Assembly: GCA_007694885.1 (NCBI GenBank)
Contig: REEW01000214.1
Location: 1 to 35,211 of the forward strand
Length of the DNA stretch: 35,211 nt
Source: Wenzhouxiangella sp.
GTDB lineage: Bacteria; Pseudomonadota; Gammaproteobacteria; Xanthomonadales; Wenzhouxiangellaceae
Reading direction: 5' to 3'
The notes below the pieces were generated by a model. It saw only the letters and a program-made list of their open reading frames with translations, ran no database searches and was not told where the DNA came from. Made by a program: the position numbers and the translations under genes. This document shows, piece after piece, positions 8,001-17,212 of this stretch (positions are counted from its first letter, which is position 1; the number at the start of each line of letters is the position of its first letter).

Positions 8001-9008
8001 GACTCCGGGCAGCGTCACCTCGTCGACCGTCTCGAGGGCTCCATCCACAGCGCTGAAGAACTGCTCAGCGCGCTGCTTGACATCTCCCGGCTCGATGCCG
8101 GCGCCATGCCCAGCGATGTCCGCGAATTCGGCATCGGCGAGCTTCTCGAGACCCTGCATGGTGAGTTTGGACCGGTCGCCCAGGAGCGCGGCTTGCGTTT
8201 TGATCGGGTCGGCAGCCGTGCCCGCGTGGTCTCGGACCCCAAGCTCCTCCGCCGCGTCCTGCAGAACTTTCTGTCCAATGCCCTGCGCTACACGCGCCAG
8301 GGGCGCGTGCTGATCGGCTGCCGTCGTCGTGACGGCCACCTGATGATCCAGGTGCTCGACACCGGGCCGGGCATTCCGGCTGACCAGACCGAGTCCATAT
8401 TTCGGGAGTTTCACCGTCTGCATGAGTCGCGCCGCAGTGAGGAGCGGGGCCTGGGCCTGGGCCTGGCGATCGTCGAGCGCATTGCCCGTATTCTCGATCA
8501 CCCGATCACTCTGCGATCGCAGCCGGGTCGGGGAACCCTGTTCGCGATCACTGTTCCTCTGGCCAGCGGCGTTTCCGCGCCGCTGCCCGCTGCGCCCGTC
8601 GGCCGTCGTCGCGGGCGGGACCTGGTCGGTACCCGCGTGCTTTGCGTCGACAACGAACCGGACATCCTGGCCGGCATGGTCTCGCTGATCGGACCCTGGG
8701 GCTGCGAGGTTCGTACCGCCTGCGATGAACAAGAAGCGCTGCAGGTGCTGGCCGACACCGGGCTGCCGGACGTGATCCTGGCCGACTACCACCTCGACGA
8801 AGCGCACAACGGGATTGACCTGATGAACCGGCTGCGAGCCCGTTTCGGGATCCGCGTGCCGGGCATTCTGATTACCGCCGACCAGACCGACGTGGTTCGC
8901 AACGAGGCCCGGGCGAACGGCTACCGGGTCTTGCACAAACCGCTCAAGCCGGCCGCGCTTCGGGCCCTGTTGAGCCGGGTCGCAAGCCTGCGCGAGCGAC
9001 ACGAGTGA
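5058..9008 (+). CDS. crbS: SSS-domain hybrid sensor histidine kinase, CrbS (MxtR)-like
   Basis: A 1316-residue membrane sensor. Domains in order: an SSS transporter-like domain with about 13 helices (1-500), a connecting region (about 520-645), PAS (650-775), a second PAS (778-905), a coiled coil (905-950), HisKA with phospho-acceptor His959 in AASHDLLQPLN, HATPase with Asn1074, DTGPGIP at 1101-1107 and GLGLGLAI at 1131-1138, and a C-terminal receiver with acid residues near Asp1198, phospho-acceptor Asp1243 and Lys1294. ATG 5058 follows GGAG by seven bases and is preferred to TTG 4995. In Vibrio and Pseudomonas this architecture is CrbS/MxtR, which with CrbR controls acs. All catalytic motifs are intact. 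The cognate regulator lies tail-to-tail, six bases away. It probably senses acetate flux, by inference from the family and from neighbouring acs. Confidence 0.92.
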   Translation: MFSTGLLVAVSLAYISLLFVIAWWGDRRARGGRPLAGQAVIYSLSLAVYCTSWTFYGAVGQAASSGWDFLPVYLGPILMFVVFGAFMMRMIRVAKEQSITSISDFIASRFGKSRRLAVLVTAVAVIGVLPYIALQLKAVAMGFDLLSAAPDRAFAVLDQPRPIFRDTALAAALVLALFTILFGTRQLAANEHHPGLMLAVAFESLVKLVAFLAVGIFVTWSMFDGPGALQQARIDDEMLATLFSGDSLTLSFLSILLLSALAVFCLPRQFHVAVVESTSPRDVRAARWLFPAYLVAISLFIVPVAVAGLLTFGDRVEPDTFMLSLPMSAGKEWLTLLAMIGGFSAATGMVIVAAVALSNMVSNDIVMPALLRALPATTGRSADLGRVLLVVRRVVIVALLLLAWAYYRLFGYAESLAGIGLLSFAAVAQFAPLMVAAVLSREVNRHGAIWGLWVGFGLWFYTLLLPMIARTYDVGQAWLEGGPLGLTWLHPERFFGLDLGDSLSHGVIWSLSFNTLALVIGSWLGTARPIDRIQANAYIGVASGLGTDSLPRSGIASVGDFLNLTRRFLGERRTREAFAEHLGPDQAFWREDRPADAGLVRHTERVLASVIGASSARVVLTSALTGSGLRFDQVASLLDQTSQKLKFRHELLQTAMENLSEGISVIDGDLRLVAWNRAYLELFEYPDGLVRIGRPIEEMLYCNARRGMMGPGDVDELVERRLHWMRQGSPHFFERHTGDGRVIEIRGNPMPGGGFVTSFTDVTDRQRAEEALRESERNIRFYTDNVPALLAYVDGDLTFQFTNRAYEKMLGLEREELIGRHLHEVFDQHEMLRRSPYLEGALAGERQDFELELRDADNRQRYAVATYIPQFSKRGEVLGFFSLLQDITERRRAELKLQEAKNLLEKRVAERTRELTELNRELNQEIRVRSRVEEALRQAKHEADEANQSKTRFLAAASHDLLQPLNAARLFVSALEQQAGLDSGQRHLVDRLEGSIHSAEELLSALLDISRLDAGAMPSDVREFGIGELLETLHGEFGPVAQERGLRFDRVGSRARVVSDPKLLRRVLQNFLSNALRYTRQGRVLIGCRRRDGHLMIQVLDTGPGIPADQTESIFREFHRLHESRRSEERGLGLGLAIVERIARILDHPITLRSQPGRGTLFAITVPLASGVSAPLPAAPVGRRRGRDLVGTRVLCVDNEPDILAGMVSLIGPWGCEVRTACDEQEALQVLADTGLPDVILADYHLDEAHNGIDLMNRLRARFGIRVPGILITADQTDVVRNEARANGYRVLHKPLKPAALRALLSRVASLRERHE

Positions 9009-9014
9009 GAGCGC

Positions 9015-9677
9015 TCAGAAGCCGCTGGCCGTGTTCTCCGGCGACTCGACGGCGAGCTGGTTGACCAGAAGCACCGCCTGGGTCCGGTTGCTGACTTCGA
9101 GCTTGCGGAAAATGGCGGTCATGTGCGCTTTGACCGTGGCTTCCGAGATTCCCAGCTCGTAGGCGATCTGCTTGTTCAACAGGCCGTCGGCCAGCATCAT
9201 CAGGACGCGAAACTGCTGCGGCGTCAGGTCGCCGATGCGCTCTGCCACGTCCAGCTCGTCGTGCTGGATGTCGCTTGAATCGGGCTCCGCCGGTTGCCAG
9301 ATCTCGCCGGCCAGAACGGCGTTGAGGACCTCGCGGATTTCGTCTACCGACGCCGACTTGTGGATGAAAGCCGCGGCGCCGTGGTCCATGGCGCGCTGGA
9401 CGACTCTAGGGTTGTTGTTGGCCGAGATCAGGCAGATCGGCAGTTCCGGGTGGTGGGCGCGCAGGTAGACCAGGGCCGAAAACCCCCGTACGCCCGGCAT
9501 GTGGAGATCCAGCAAGACAAGGTCTGCGGACTCGTCATTGCCGCAGGCCAGCTGCAGATCTGCCATGTTGCCGGCCTGGACGATGCTCACCTGACCCAGC
9601 GCCTTCTCCAGGGCGAGGCTCAAGGCCTCGCGAAACAGAGGATGGTCATCGGCGACAATGACTTTGCGAGGGGTCAC
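9015..9677 (-). CDS. crbR: LuxR/NarL-family response regulator, CrbR (ErdR)-like
   Basis: A 220-residue two-domain regulator. The receiver domain (about 4-120) has Asp10-Asp11, phospho-acceptor Asp57 in VLLDLHMPG and Lys107. A LuxR-type DNA-binding domain follows (about 148-212), with helix-turn-helix residues 167-190 (NKQIAYELGISEATVKAHM). The start is GTG 9677; the receiver begins immediately (KVIVADDHP), so no shorter start is tenable. The gene lies 24 bases after acs on the same strand and probably shares its transcript. In Vibrio cholerae and pseudomonads, CrbR/ErdR activates acs in response to its SSS-domain kinase, so acs-crbR here may form an autoregulated unit. Confidence 0.92.
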   Translation of the reverse strand: MTPRKVIVADDHPLFREALSLALEKALGQVSIVQAGNMADLQLACGNDESADLVLLDLHMPGVRGFSALVYLRAHHPELPICLISANNNPRVVQRAMDHGAAAFIHKSASVDEIREVLNAVLAGEIWQPAEPDSSDIQHDELDVAERIGDLTPQQFRVLMMLADGLLNKQIAYELGISEATVKAHMTAIFRKLEVSNRTQAVLLVNQLAVESPENTASGF

Positions 9678-9701
9678 GAACCGTTCGCCGGCCGCGAGCG
9701 G

Positions 9702-11645
<1,944 letters not shown>

Positions 11646-11800
11646 CGTGTTCCCTCGGCCAGTTTCAATACAGGCTGAAATTGTAGCAATTTGCAATGGC
11701 TTCACCCCATTCGACGTTAGTCGCGTGGTCCGACTTTGGTCGAATGCACTTTGTCGCCCAGACTGTTATCCTCGACTTGCTTAATAACAAGGAGAGAGAG
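11646..11800. promoter_or_regulatory. divergent control region between acs and the DcaP-like porin
   Basis: A 155-base gap, less GC-rich than its flanks, that must hold both promoters. On the minus strand TACAAT (11680-11685) could be the acs -10 element, but no matching -35 element is visible, as expected if an activator such as CrbR is needed. An inverted repeat CGAC-TTTG-GTCG lies around 11731-11742, between the two starts, and is a candidate operator. The porin has a strong ribosome site, AAGGAG, six bases before its ATG. Confidence 0.5.
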
Positions 11801-13135
11801 ATGTCAGCACGAGGGATCAAGAAATGTGCCGTGGCCGCGCTGATTGCCGCGCTCAGCTTTTCGGCCTGGGCCGACGCCGACCCGTCGGAGCGTGAACGTG
11901 CCCTGGAGCAGCGCGTGGCGGATCTGGAGCGTATGGTGCAGCAGCTTCTTGCCGAGCGTGAAGAGCGGCCGGCCGAGCCGCCACCGCCGCCTCCCGCGCA
12001 GGCCGAAATCGAGGAATTGCGCTCCGAAGTGGCCCGGCTCGATGCCGAGAAGGAGGGTCGAGTCATCGGAGATGGCACCAACTTCAGCTTCGGCGGGTTC
12101 ATCAAGCACGACATGATGTACAGCCGCTACAGCGGTGGCTCGACCCCGCCGCAGAGCATTCTGCGTGATTTCTACGTGGCCGGGGCGCTGCCCGTGGGTG
12201 GTGAGAGTTCAACCACCGATTTCGACACCCATGCTCGCGAAACCCGTTTCTTCTTCAACGTCGAACGGCCCGAAGACGACCTGCAGGGTTACATCGAGTT
12301 TGATTTCTCTTCGCGTACCGGCGGCGACGAGCGCCTGACCAATGCGACCAGCCCAAGCATTCGCCACATGTTCGTGCGCTGGAACAACCTGCTGGCCGGC
12401 CAGCACTGGTCGACGTTCCAGAACGTGGGCGCGCTGCCGGAAAACCTGGATTTCGTTGGCCCGGCCGAGAGCACGATCTTCGTCCGCCAGGCCCAGCTCC
12501 GCTACACCAACGGACCCTGGCAATTCTCGATCGAGAATCCGGAGACCACGGTCACGCCGTTTGGCGGCGGTGCCCGGATCGTTACCGATACCGCCAACGT
12601 GCCTGATTTCGTGGTTCGCTACAATCATTCGGCCGAGTGGGGTTCATTCGTCGCCGCGTTCCTGGGTCGCCAACTCGGCATTGACGGTCCGGGCGGCACC
12701 TCGCGCGAGACCTCGTTTGCCTTCAGCCTGTCCGGCAAGTTCGACATTGGCCGCAACGACGTCCGCTGGATGTTTTCCGGTGGTCCCGGCATCGGTCGCT
12801 ACCTCGGCTTGAACACGGCCAACGATGCGGTGCTGGACGCCAACGGCAACCTCGATGCAATCGATGCCTACGGCGGCTTCGTGTCGTATCGTCATTTCTG
12901 GTCCGACCAGTGGCGTTCGAATTTCACCCTGTCCGGGTTCCGGGCCGACAACGACACCAACCTGACTGGTTTTGGCGTCACCGAGCGGGCCGAAAGCGGG
13001 CACGTCAACCTGATCTACCAGGCCAATTCCCGGCTGCGCTTCGGAGCGGAGTACATCTATGCTCGGCGCGAGGTGGAATCGGGCGCCTCCGGCAACATGA
13101 ACCGTGTGCAATTCTCGACGATCTACGCGTTCTGA
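11801..13135 (+). CDS. DcaP-like outer membrane porin
   Basis: A 444-residue precursor. A signal peptide covers residues 1-24, with likely cleavage after SAWA. The mature N-terminus is a charged coiled coil (about 27-50), a proline run, and a second short coiled coil (about 70-85). A beta-barrel follows, opening with FGGFIKHDMMYSRYSGG and ending in the C-terminal phenylalanine typical of outer membrane proteins (QFSTIYAF). An N-terminal coiled coil ahead of the barrel is the hallmark of the trimeric DcaP family, which imports small acidic compounds. The start at 11801 follows AAGGAG; a longer open frame to 11696 lacks a signal sequence. Divergence from acs suggests joint control and a role in carboxylate entry, which is inference. 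Confidence 0.85.
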   Translation: MSARGIKKCAVAALIAALSFSAWADADPSERERALEQRVADLERMVQQLLAEREERPAEPPPPPPAQAEIEELRSEVARLDAEKEGRVIGDGTNFSFGGFIKHDMMYSRYSGGSTPPQSILRDFYVAGALPVGGESSTTDFDTHARETRFFFNVERPEDDLQGYIEFDFSSRTGGDERLTNATSPSIRHMFVRWNNLLAGQHWSTFQNVGALPENLDFVGPAESTIFVRQAQLRYTNGPWQFSIENPETTVTPFGGGARIVTDTANVPDFVVRYNHSAEWGSFVAAFLGRQLGIDGPGGTSRETSFAFSLSGKFDIGRNDVRWMFSGGPGIGRYLGLNTANDAVLDANGNLDAIDAYGGFVSYRHFWSDQWRSNFTLSGFRADNDTNLTGFGVTERAESGHVNLIYQANSRLRFGAEYIYARREVESGASGNMNRVQFSTIYAF

Positions 13136-13162
13136 TTCACTCTTTCTGAAATGGCTCACAAA

Positions 13163-13199
13163 AACCTGCGGCAGCTTTAGGGCTGTCGCAGGTTTTTTT
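13163..13199 (+). terminator. rho-independent terminator after the porin gene
   Basis: A 13-base-pair stem (13163-13175 with 13182-13194, one G-U pair) encloses the loop TTTAGG and runs directly into a tract of seven T. It lies 27 bases after the porin stop codon and ends that transcript before the c-di-GMP gene. Confidence 0.93.
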
Positions 13200-13255
13200 A
13201 TGTTCCGGAGCCGCTGTTCTGCCTGCGCTGCAGCGAAGCCGCAACTCGGCAAGTT

Positions 13256-13295
13256 CACGAATTCGTGCTAACGTCTTGTTTGTAGGGACAAGACG
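13256..13295. promoter_or_regulatory. palindrome and leader hairpin upstream of the c-di-GMP/lipid-transport operon
   Basis: A perfect 12-base palindrome CACGAATTCGTG lies at 13256-13267 and could be an operator. Five bases later CGTCTTGT (13272-13279) pairs with ACAAGACG (13288-13295) across an 8-base loop. The last G of that arm is the first base of the ribosome site GGAG (13295-13298) of the following gene, so the hairpin, if transcribed, abuts the translation start. No convincing -35/-10 pair was identified. Confidence 0.5.
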
Positions 13296-13303
13296 GAGCG
13301 GAC

Positions 13304-16300
13304 ATGGGATCGGGTTCGCAAAGCACTATGCACCGACAACGTTTTAAAAGCCTGCTGGCTGAGATTGCAGAGATGCTGGTAACCGCCGACCGTGTCTCGC
13401 TCGATACGAGAATCGCACAGGCGCTGGCTTCGAGCGGCGAGATCCTCGGGGCCGATCGCTGCAACCTGTTCGTATTCGATCCGGATTCCGGCTATCTGGA
13501 ACTGGCCCATGGCTGGTGCCGGGCCGGCATCGTACCCTTGCCGCTGAAAGATCTCAAAGGCGTGCCAGCGCAAAAGTTGTTCCCCTGGTTTCTGGAGCGC
13601 TTGCTGGCGCGCGAAGTTCTGCGGGTGCCCGACATGCACGAACTGGAAGGGGCAGCATCGGCGGATGGAGAGCGCCTGCTCCAGCTTCAGATCCGATCCA
13701 TGCTGATGGTTCCAATGTTTGCCGGCGATCGACCGGTCGGCGCTATCGGTATCGATTGTGCCGACCGTCCGATGGTCTGGGATCAACAGCAGGGAGAGTT
13801 CCTGCGGCAGGTCGGGGTTTTTCTGACCCATACCCTGCTCCGGGTTCGCGCCGAGCAGGAAGTCGCCGCGGCCGCGGCGCGCTACCGGGCGCTGACCCAG
13901 CAAAACCAGAGCATCGTCTACGAGCTGTCTCCGGACGGCCGCTATCGATTCATCGGCGCCAACGTCAGGGAGGCCATCGGTTACTCCTACGACGAGCTGA
14001 TCGGCAAACACTTTGACGTCGTCGTGCATGGAGAAGACGCAAAGCGCGTGGAACAGGAGTTTTCCGCCGCCATCCGCCGCAATGAGCGCCCTCCGGCACT
14101 GGAGTACCGGGTTTTCCACAAGGATGGCAGCCTGCGCTGGCACCGCTCCGTGGCGGCGCCGGTCCGCGATGCGTCCGGGCGCCTGGTGAGCCTGGTCTGC
14201 AACGCCCTCGACATCACCGACCTGAAACGGGTCGATGCAGAACTGCGCCGAGAGTCGGAGCTGACCGGCATCCTGTTTCGGCTGGCTGCCGAATACATCA
14301 ATCTGCCGATTGGCGAACTGGACCAGGCCATCGCTCGTTCTCTGGCGGAGTTGGGCCGCTTTGTTGATGCTGACCGAGCGTATATCTTCGCGTATGACTT
14401 CGGCGCCGGCGTGGCGCGCAATACGCACGAATGGTGCGCCGATGGGGTTCGGCCGCACATCCAGGACCTGAGCGCGGTCCGTGTCGAGGAGTTGCGGGAT
14501 TTTGTCGATCCGCACCGGCGCGGAGAGTGGCTGCAAATCCTCGATGTCCCCGCGTATCCGCATCAGGCGACCCGGGAATTGCTGGCGTCCCAGGGCATCA
14601 AATCGCTGATTGCCATGCCCATGATGCTCGGCGAGGAGTGCTCCGGCTTCGTCGGCTTCGACTCCACTCGTGAGCACAGGACGTACATGGACGCGGAGGT
14701 GCGCCTGCTGCAGGTGTTTGCCCAGATGCTGGTCAACATGCAGATGCGGGCGCGCGCCGAGAGCCAGCTGGAGCGTGAACAGCAGCGCCTGGCCGACATC
14801 ATCGACGGCACCGATGCAGGCACCTGGGAATGGCATCCCGCGACCGACCAGATGCGATTCAACCCGCGCTGGGCCGAGATGATGGGATACTCTGCGCTGG
14901 CCGATCTGCCGGAACTCGGGCGGGACTGGGTGCTGCGAGTCCATCGAGACGACCTGGAACCGGCGCTTTCGGCACTGACCCGCCATCTGAAGGAAAAAAC
15001 GCCCCATCTGGAAGTCGAGATACGCATGCGCCACCGCGACGAGCACTGGATCTGGTTGTTGCTGCGGGGCCGCGTGGTTGCGCGTGATGCGAACGGCCGT
15101 GCCAGTCTGGTCTCCGGGATTGCCATCGATATCAGCCAGCACAAGAAAACCGAGGCCGATCTGCGCCTCGCCGCCAGCGTGTTCACCCACTCCCACGAAG
15201 GCATCCTGATCACCGACCTGGACGGGCGAATTCGCGACGTCAACCAGTCATTTACCCGGATTACCGGGTATGCCAGAGATGAGGTCCTGGGAAAAAACCC
15301 CAGGATACTGAGTTCCGGCCGTCAGTCCCCGGAGTTCTATCGCGAGATGTGGCGGTCGATCGAGCAACATGGGCACTGGAACGGCGAGGTCTGGAATCTG
15401 CGTCGTGACGGCCTGGAGTATGCGCAAAGCCTGACCGTTTCTACGGTTCGCAATGCCGCTGGCCAGGCGCTGTTCTATGTCGGGCTTTTTTCCGATATCA
15501 CCGCCCAGAAACACTACCAGCACAATCTCGAGCGCCTGGCCCATTTCGACTCCCTGACCGGCTTGCCCAACCGGGTTCTGCTCGGCGACCGGATCCGGCA
15601 GGCGATGTCGCTGGCCCGGCGGGGTGGCCACCGAATGGCCGTGGTCTATATCGACCTGGATCGTTTCAATACGATCAACGACACCCATGGTCACGAGATC
15701 GGGGACCAGGTCCTTCAGGAGGTCGCTGCGCGTCTGCGCGAGGCGCTGCGCGAGACCGATACCATCGCCAGACCCGGCGGTGACGAGTTCGCCGCGATTC
15801 TGACCGGCATCTCGGGCGAGCGCGAGCTCGACGGCGCCCTCGCCCGGCTGGCTGAAGCCGTCGGCAAGCCACTGAAAATTCGCCGGCGCACGATTTCCCT
15901 GACGGTCAGCATGGGCGTTGCCCTGTATCCACAGGCAGGCGAGCCCGAGGGCGATCAGCTGCTTCGTCAAGCCGACCAGGCGATGTATGAAGCCAAGCGC
16001 ATGGGCCGCAACAGCGTGCGCTATTTCGACTCCGAGCTTGAACGCGTGCACGCCGACCGGGTCAAGCAGCTGCGCCGCTTGCGCCAGGCCTTCGAGAACG
16101 AGGAGTTCGTCCTTCATTATCAACCCAAGGTGGATTTGCGCACCGGTCGGGTGCACGGCGTCGAGGCGCTGATCCGCTGGCAGCACCCGGAGCGCGGTTT
16201 GCTGGCGCCGGCGGCCTTTCTGCCGCTGCTCGAGGGCGATGAGCTCGCCTTTGACCTGGATGAGTGGGTGCTGTCGAGGGCGTTGCGGGACCTGGAGGGG

Positions 16301-17212
16301 TGGCGCCGGGCGGGGATGGAGATGGGCGTTGCCGTCAATATTTCCGCCGGCGGCCTGCTGCGCGAGGATTTCGCCGAGTACCTGCGCCGGCAACTGGAGC
16401 GCCATCCCGGCGTGCCGCCGGGCTGCCTGATTCTCGAAGTCCTTGAAACCAGCATGCTCGGCGACATTGCCAAGGCCAATGCCATGACGCGCGCGTGCGC
16501 GGCCCTCGGCGTTCGCTTTGCCCTCGATGACTTCGGTACCGGCTTTTCTTCGCTCAGCCATCTGAAGCATCTGCCGATACAACTGCTCAAGATTGATCGG
16601 AGTTTTGTCCTCGACATGCTGACCGATCCGGATGACCTGGCCATCATCGAGGGGGTGACCAAGCTCAGCCGTGCCTTCGGTCTGGAGGTGCTGGCCGAAG
16701 GCGTCGAGACCGATGACCAGGTGATTGCCCTGCTGCGGCTTGGATGTTGCCTGGCCCAGGGTTACCGGATCGCCCGTCCGATGCCGGCGAAGGACTTTCC
16801 GGGATGGCTGGCATCGCGCCCTGAACAGGCGCCATGGCCGGTCACCGCCGCGCTCAGTCAGAAGTATCTGCCGCTGTTGTTTATCCAGGCAGAGTGCCGT
16901 GCCCGGCTGGAAACTCTGACCGCGAGCCTGGAAGGCCGGGCTGCAACTCACGACCGGAAACCGGAGCGATCCAACCAGTCGCCGCTGCAGCAATGGCTGG
17001 AAACCGAGGGTGACGACCCGATGCTGTCGGAGCTGGCCAGCCGCTATCGACGATTGGTCCGGTCCGAACGCGATCTGGGAGAGCTGCCTGAGCACGGCGA
17101 CGACGATCGGATGCGGGCGAGCCTGGAAACGTTTCGCGATCAGTGCCTGGATCTGATCGAGCGGCTGGATCGGCACATGGTGAACCTCGGTCCCGTGCAG
17201 GGCAAAGCCTGA
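13304..17212 (+). CDS. multi-sensor GAF/PAS diguanylate cyclase-phosphodiesterase (GGDEF-EAL)
   Basis: A 1302-residue soluble protein without membrane segments. Domains in order: GAF (about 20-170), PAS (192-315), GAF (316-485), PAS (494-620), PAS (625-745), GGDEF (750-910), EAL (925-1165) and a C-terminal helical region (1170-1302). The cyclase motif GGDEF is intact at 825-829, with an inhibitory-site RETD five residues ahead. The phosphodiesterase motifs EAL (954-956), DDFGTGFSSL, KIDRSFV, AEGVET and QGYRIARP are all present, so both activities are plausible. The C-terminal region resembles a CZB-type domain without its zinc ligands. The start at 13304 has GGAG five bases upstream. Its stop overlaps the next start as TGATG, tying it translationally to the lipid transporter genes. 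Confidence 0.93.
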   Translation: MGSGSQSTMHRQRFKSLLAEIAEMLVTADRVSLDTRIAQALASSGEILGADRCNLFVFDPDSGYLELAHGWCRAGIVPLPLKDLKGVPAQKLFPWFLERLLAREVLRVPDMHELEGAASADGERLLQLQIRSMLMVPMFAGDRPVGAIGIDCADRPMVWDQQQGEFLRQVGVFLTHTLLRVRAEQEVAAAAARYRALTQQNQSIVYELSPDGRYRFIGANVREAIGYSYDELIGKHFDVVVHGEDAKRVEQEFSAAIRRNERPPALEYRVFHKDGSLRWHRSVAAPVRDASGRLVSLVCNALDITDLKRVDAELRRESELTGILFRLAAEYINLPIGELDQAIARSLAELGRFVDADRAYIFAYDFGAGVARNTHEWCADGVRPHIQDLSAVRVEELRDFVDPHRRGEWLQILDVPAYPHQATRELLASQGIKSLIAMPMMLGEECSGFVGFDSTREHRTYMDAEVRLLQVFAQMLVNMQMRARAESQLEREQQRLADIIDGTDAGTWEWHPATDQMRFNPRWAEMMGYSALADLPELGRDWVLRVHRDDLEPALSALTRHLKEKTPHLEVEIRMRHRDEHWIWLLLRGRVVARDANGRASLVSGIAIDISQHKKTEADLRLAASVFTHSHEGILITDLDGRIRDVNQSFTRITGYARDEVLGKNPRILSSGRQSPEFYREMWRSIEQHGHWNGEVWNLRRDGLEYAQSLTVSTVRNAAGQALFYVGLFSDITAQKHYQHNLERLAHFDSLTGLPNRVLLGDRIRQAMSLARRGGHRMAVVYIDLDRFNTINDTHGHEIGDQVLQEVAARLREALRETDTIARPGGDEFAAILTGISGERELDGALARLAEAVGKPLKIRRRTISLTVSMGVALYPQAGEPEGDQLLRQADQAMYEAKRMGRNSVRYFDSELERVHADRVKQLRRLRQAFENEEFVLHYQPKVDLRTGRVHGVEALIRWQHPERGLLAPAAFLPLLEGDELAFDLDEWVLSRALRDLEGWRRAGMEMGVAVNISAGGLLREDFAEYLRRQLERHPGVPPGCLILEVLETSMLGDIAKANAMTRACAALGVRFALDDFGTGFSSLSHLKHLPIQLLKIDRSFVLDMLTDPDDLAIIEGVTKLSRAFGLEVLAEGVETDDQVIALLRLGCCLAQGYRIARPMPAKDFPGWLASRPEQAPWPVTAALSQKYLPLLFIQAECRARLETLTASLEGRAATHDRKPERSNQSPLQQWLETEGDDPMLSELASRYRRLVRSERDLGELPEHGDDDRMRASLETFRDQCLDLIERLDRHMVNLGPVQGKA

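Noticed and set aside
9009-9016. A short palindrome GAGCGCTC between the convergent crbS and crbR stops considered as a two-way terminator
   Set aside because: Eight bases without loop or T tract; expected by chance in GC-rich DNA.
13268-15196. A 642-codon minus-strand open frame opposite the first half of the same gene
   Set aside because: Same composition bias, no recognisable domain or ribosome site; it also spans the operon leader.
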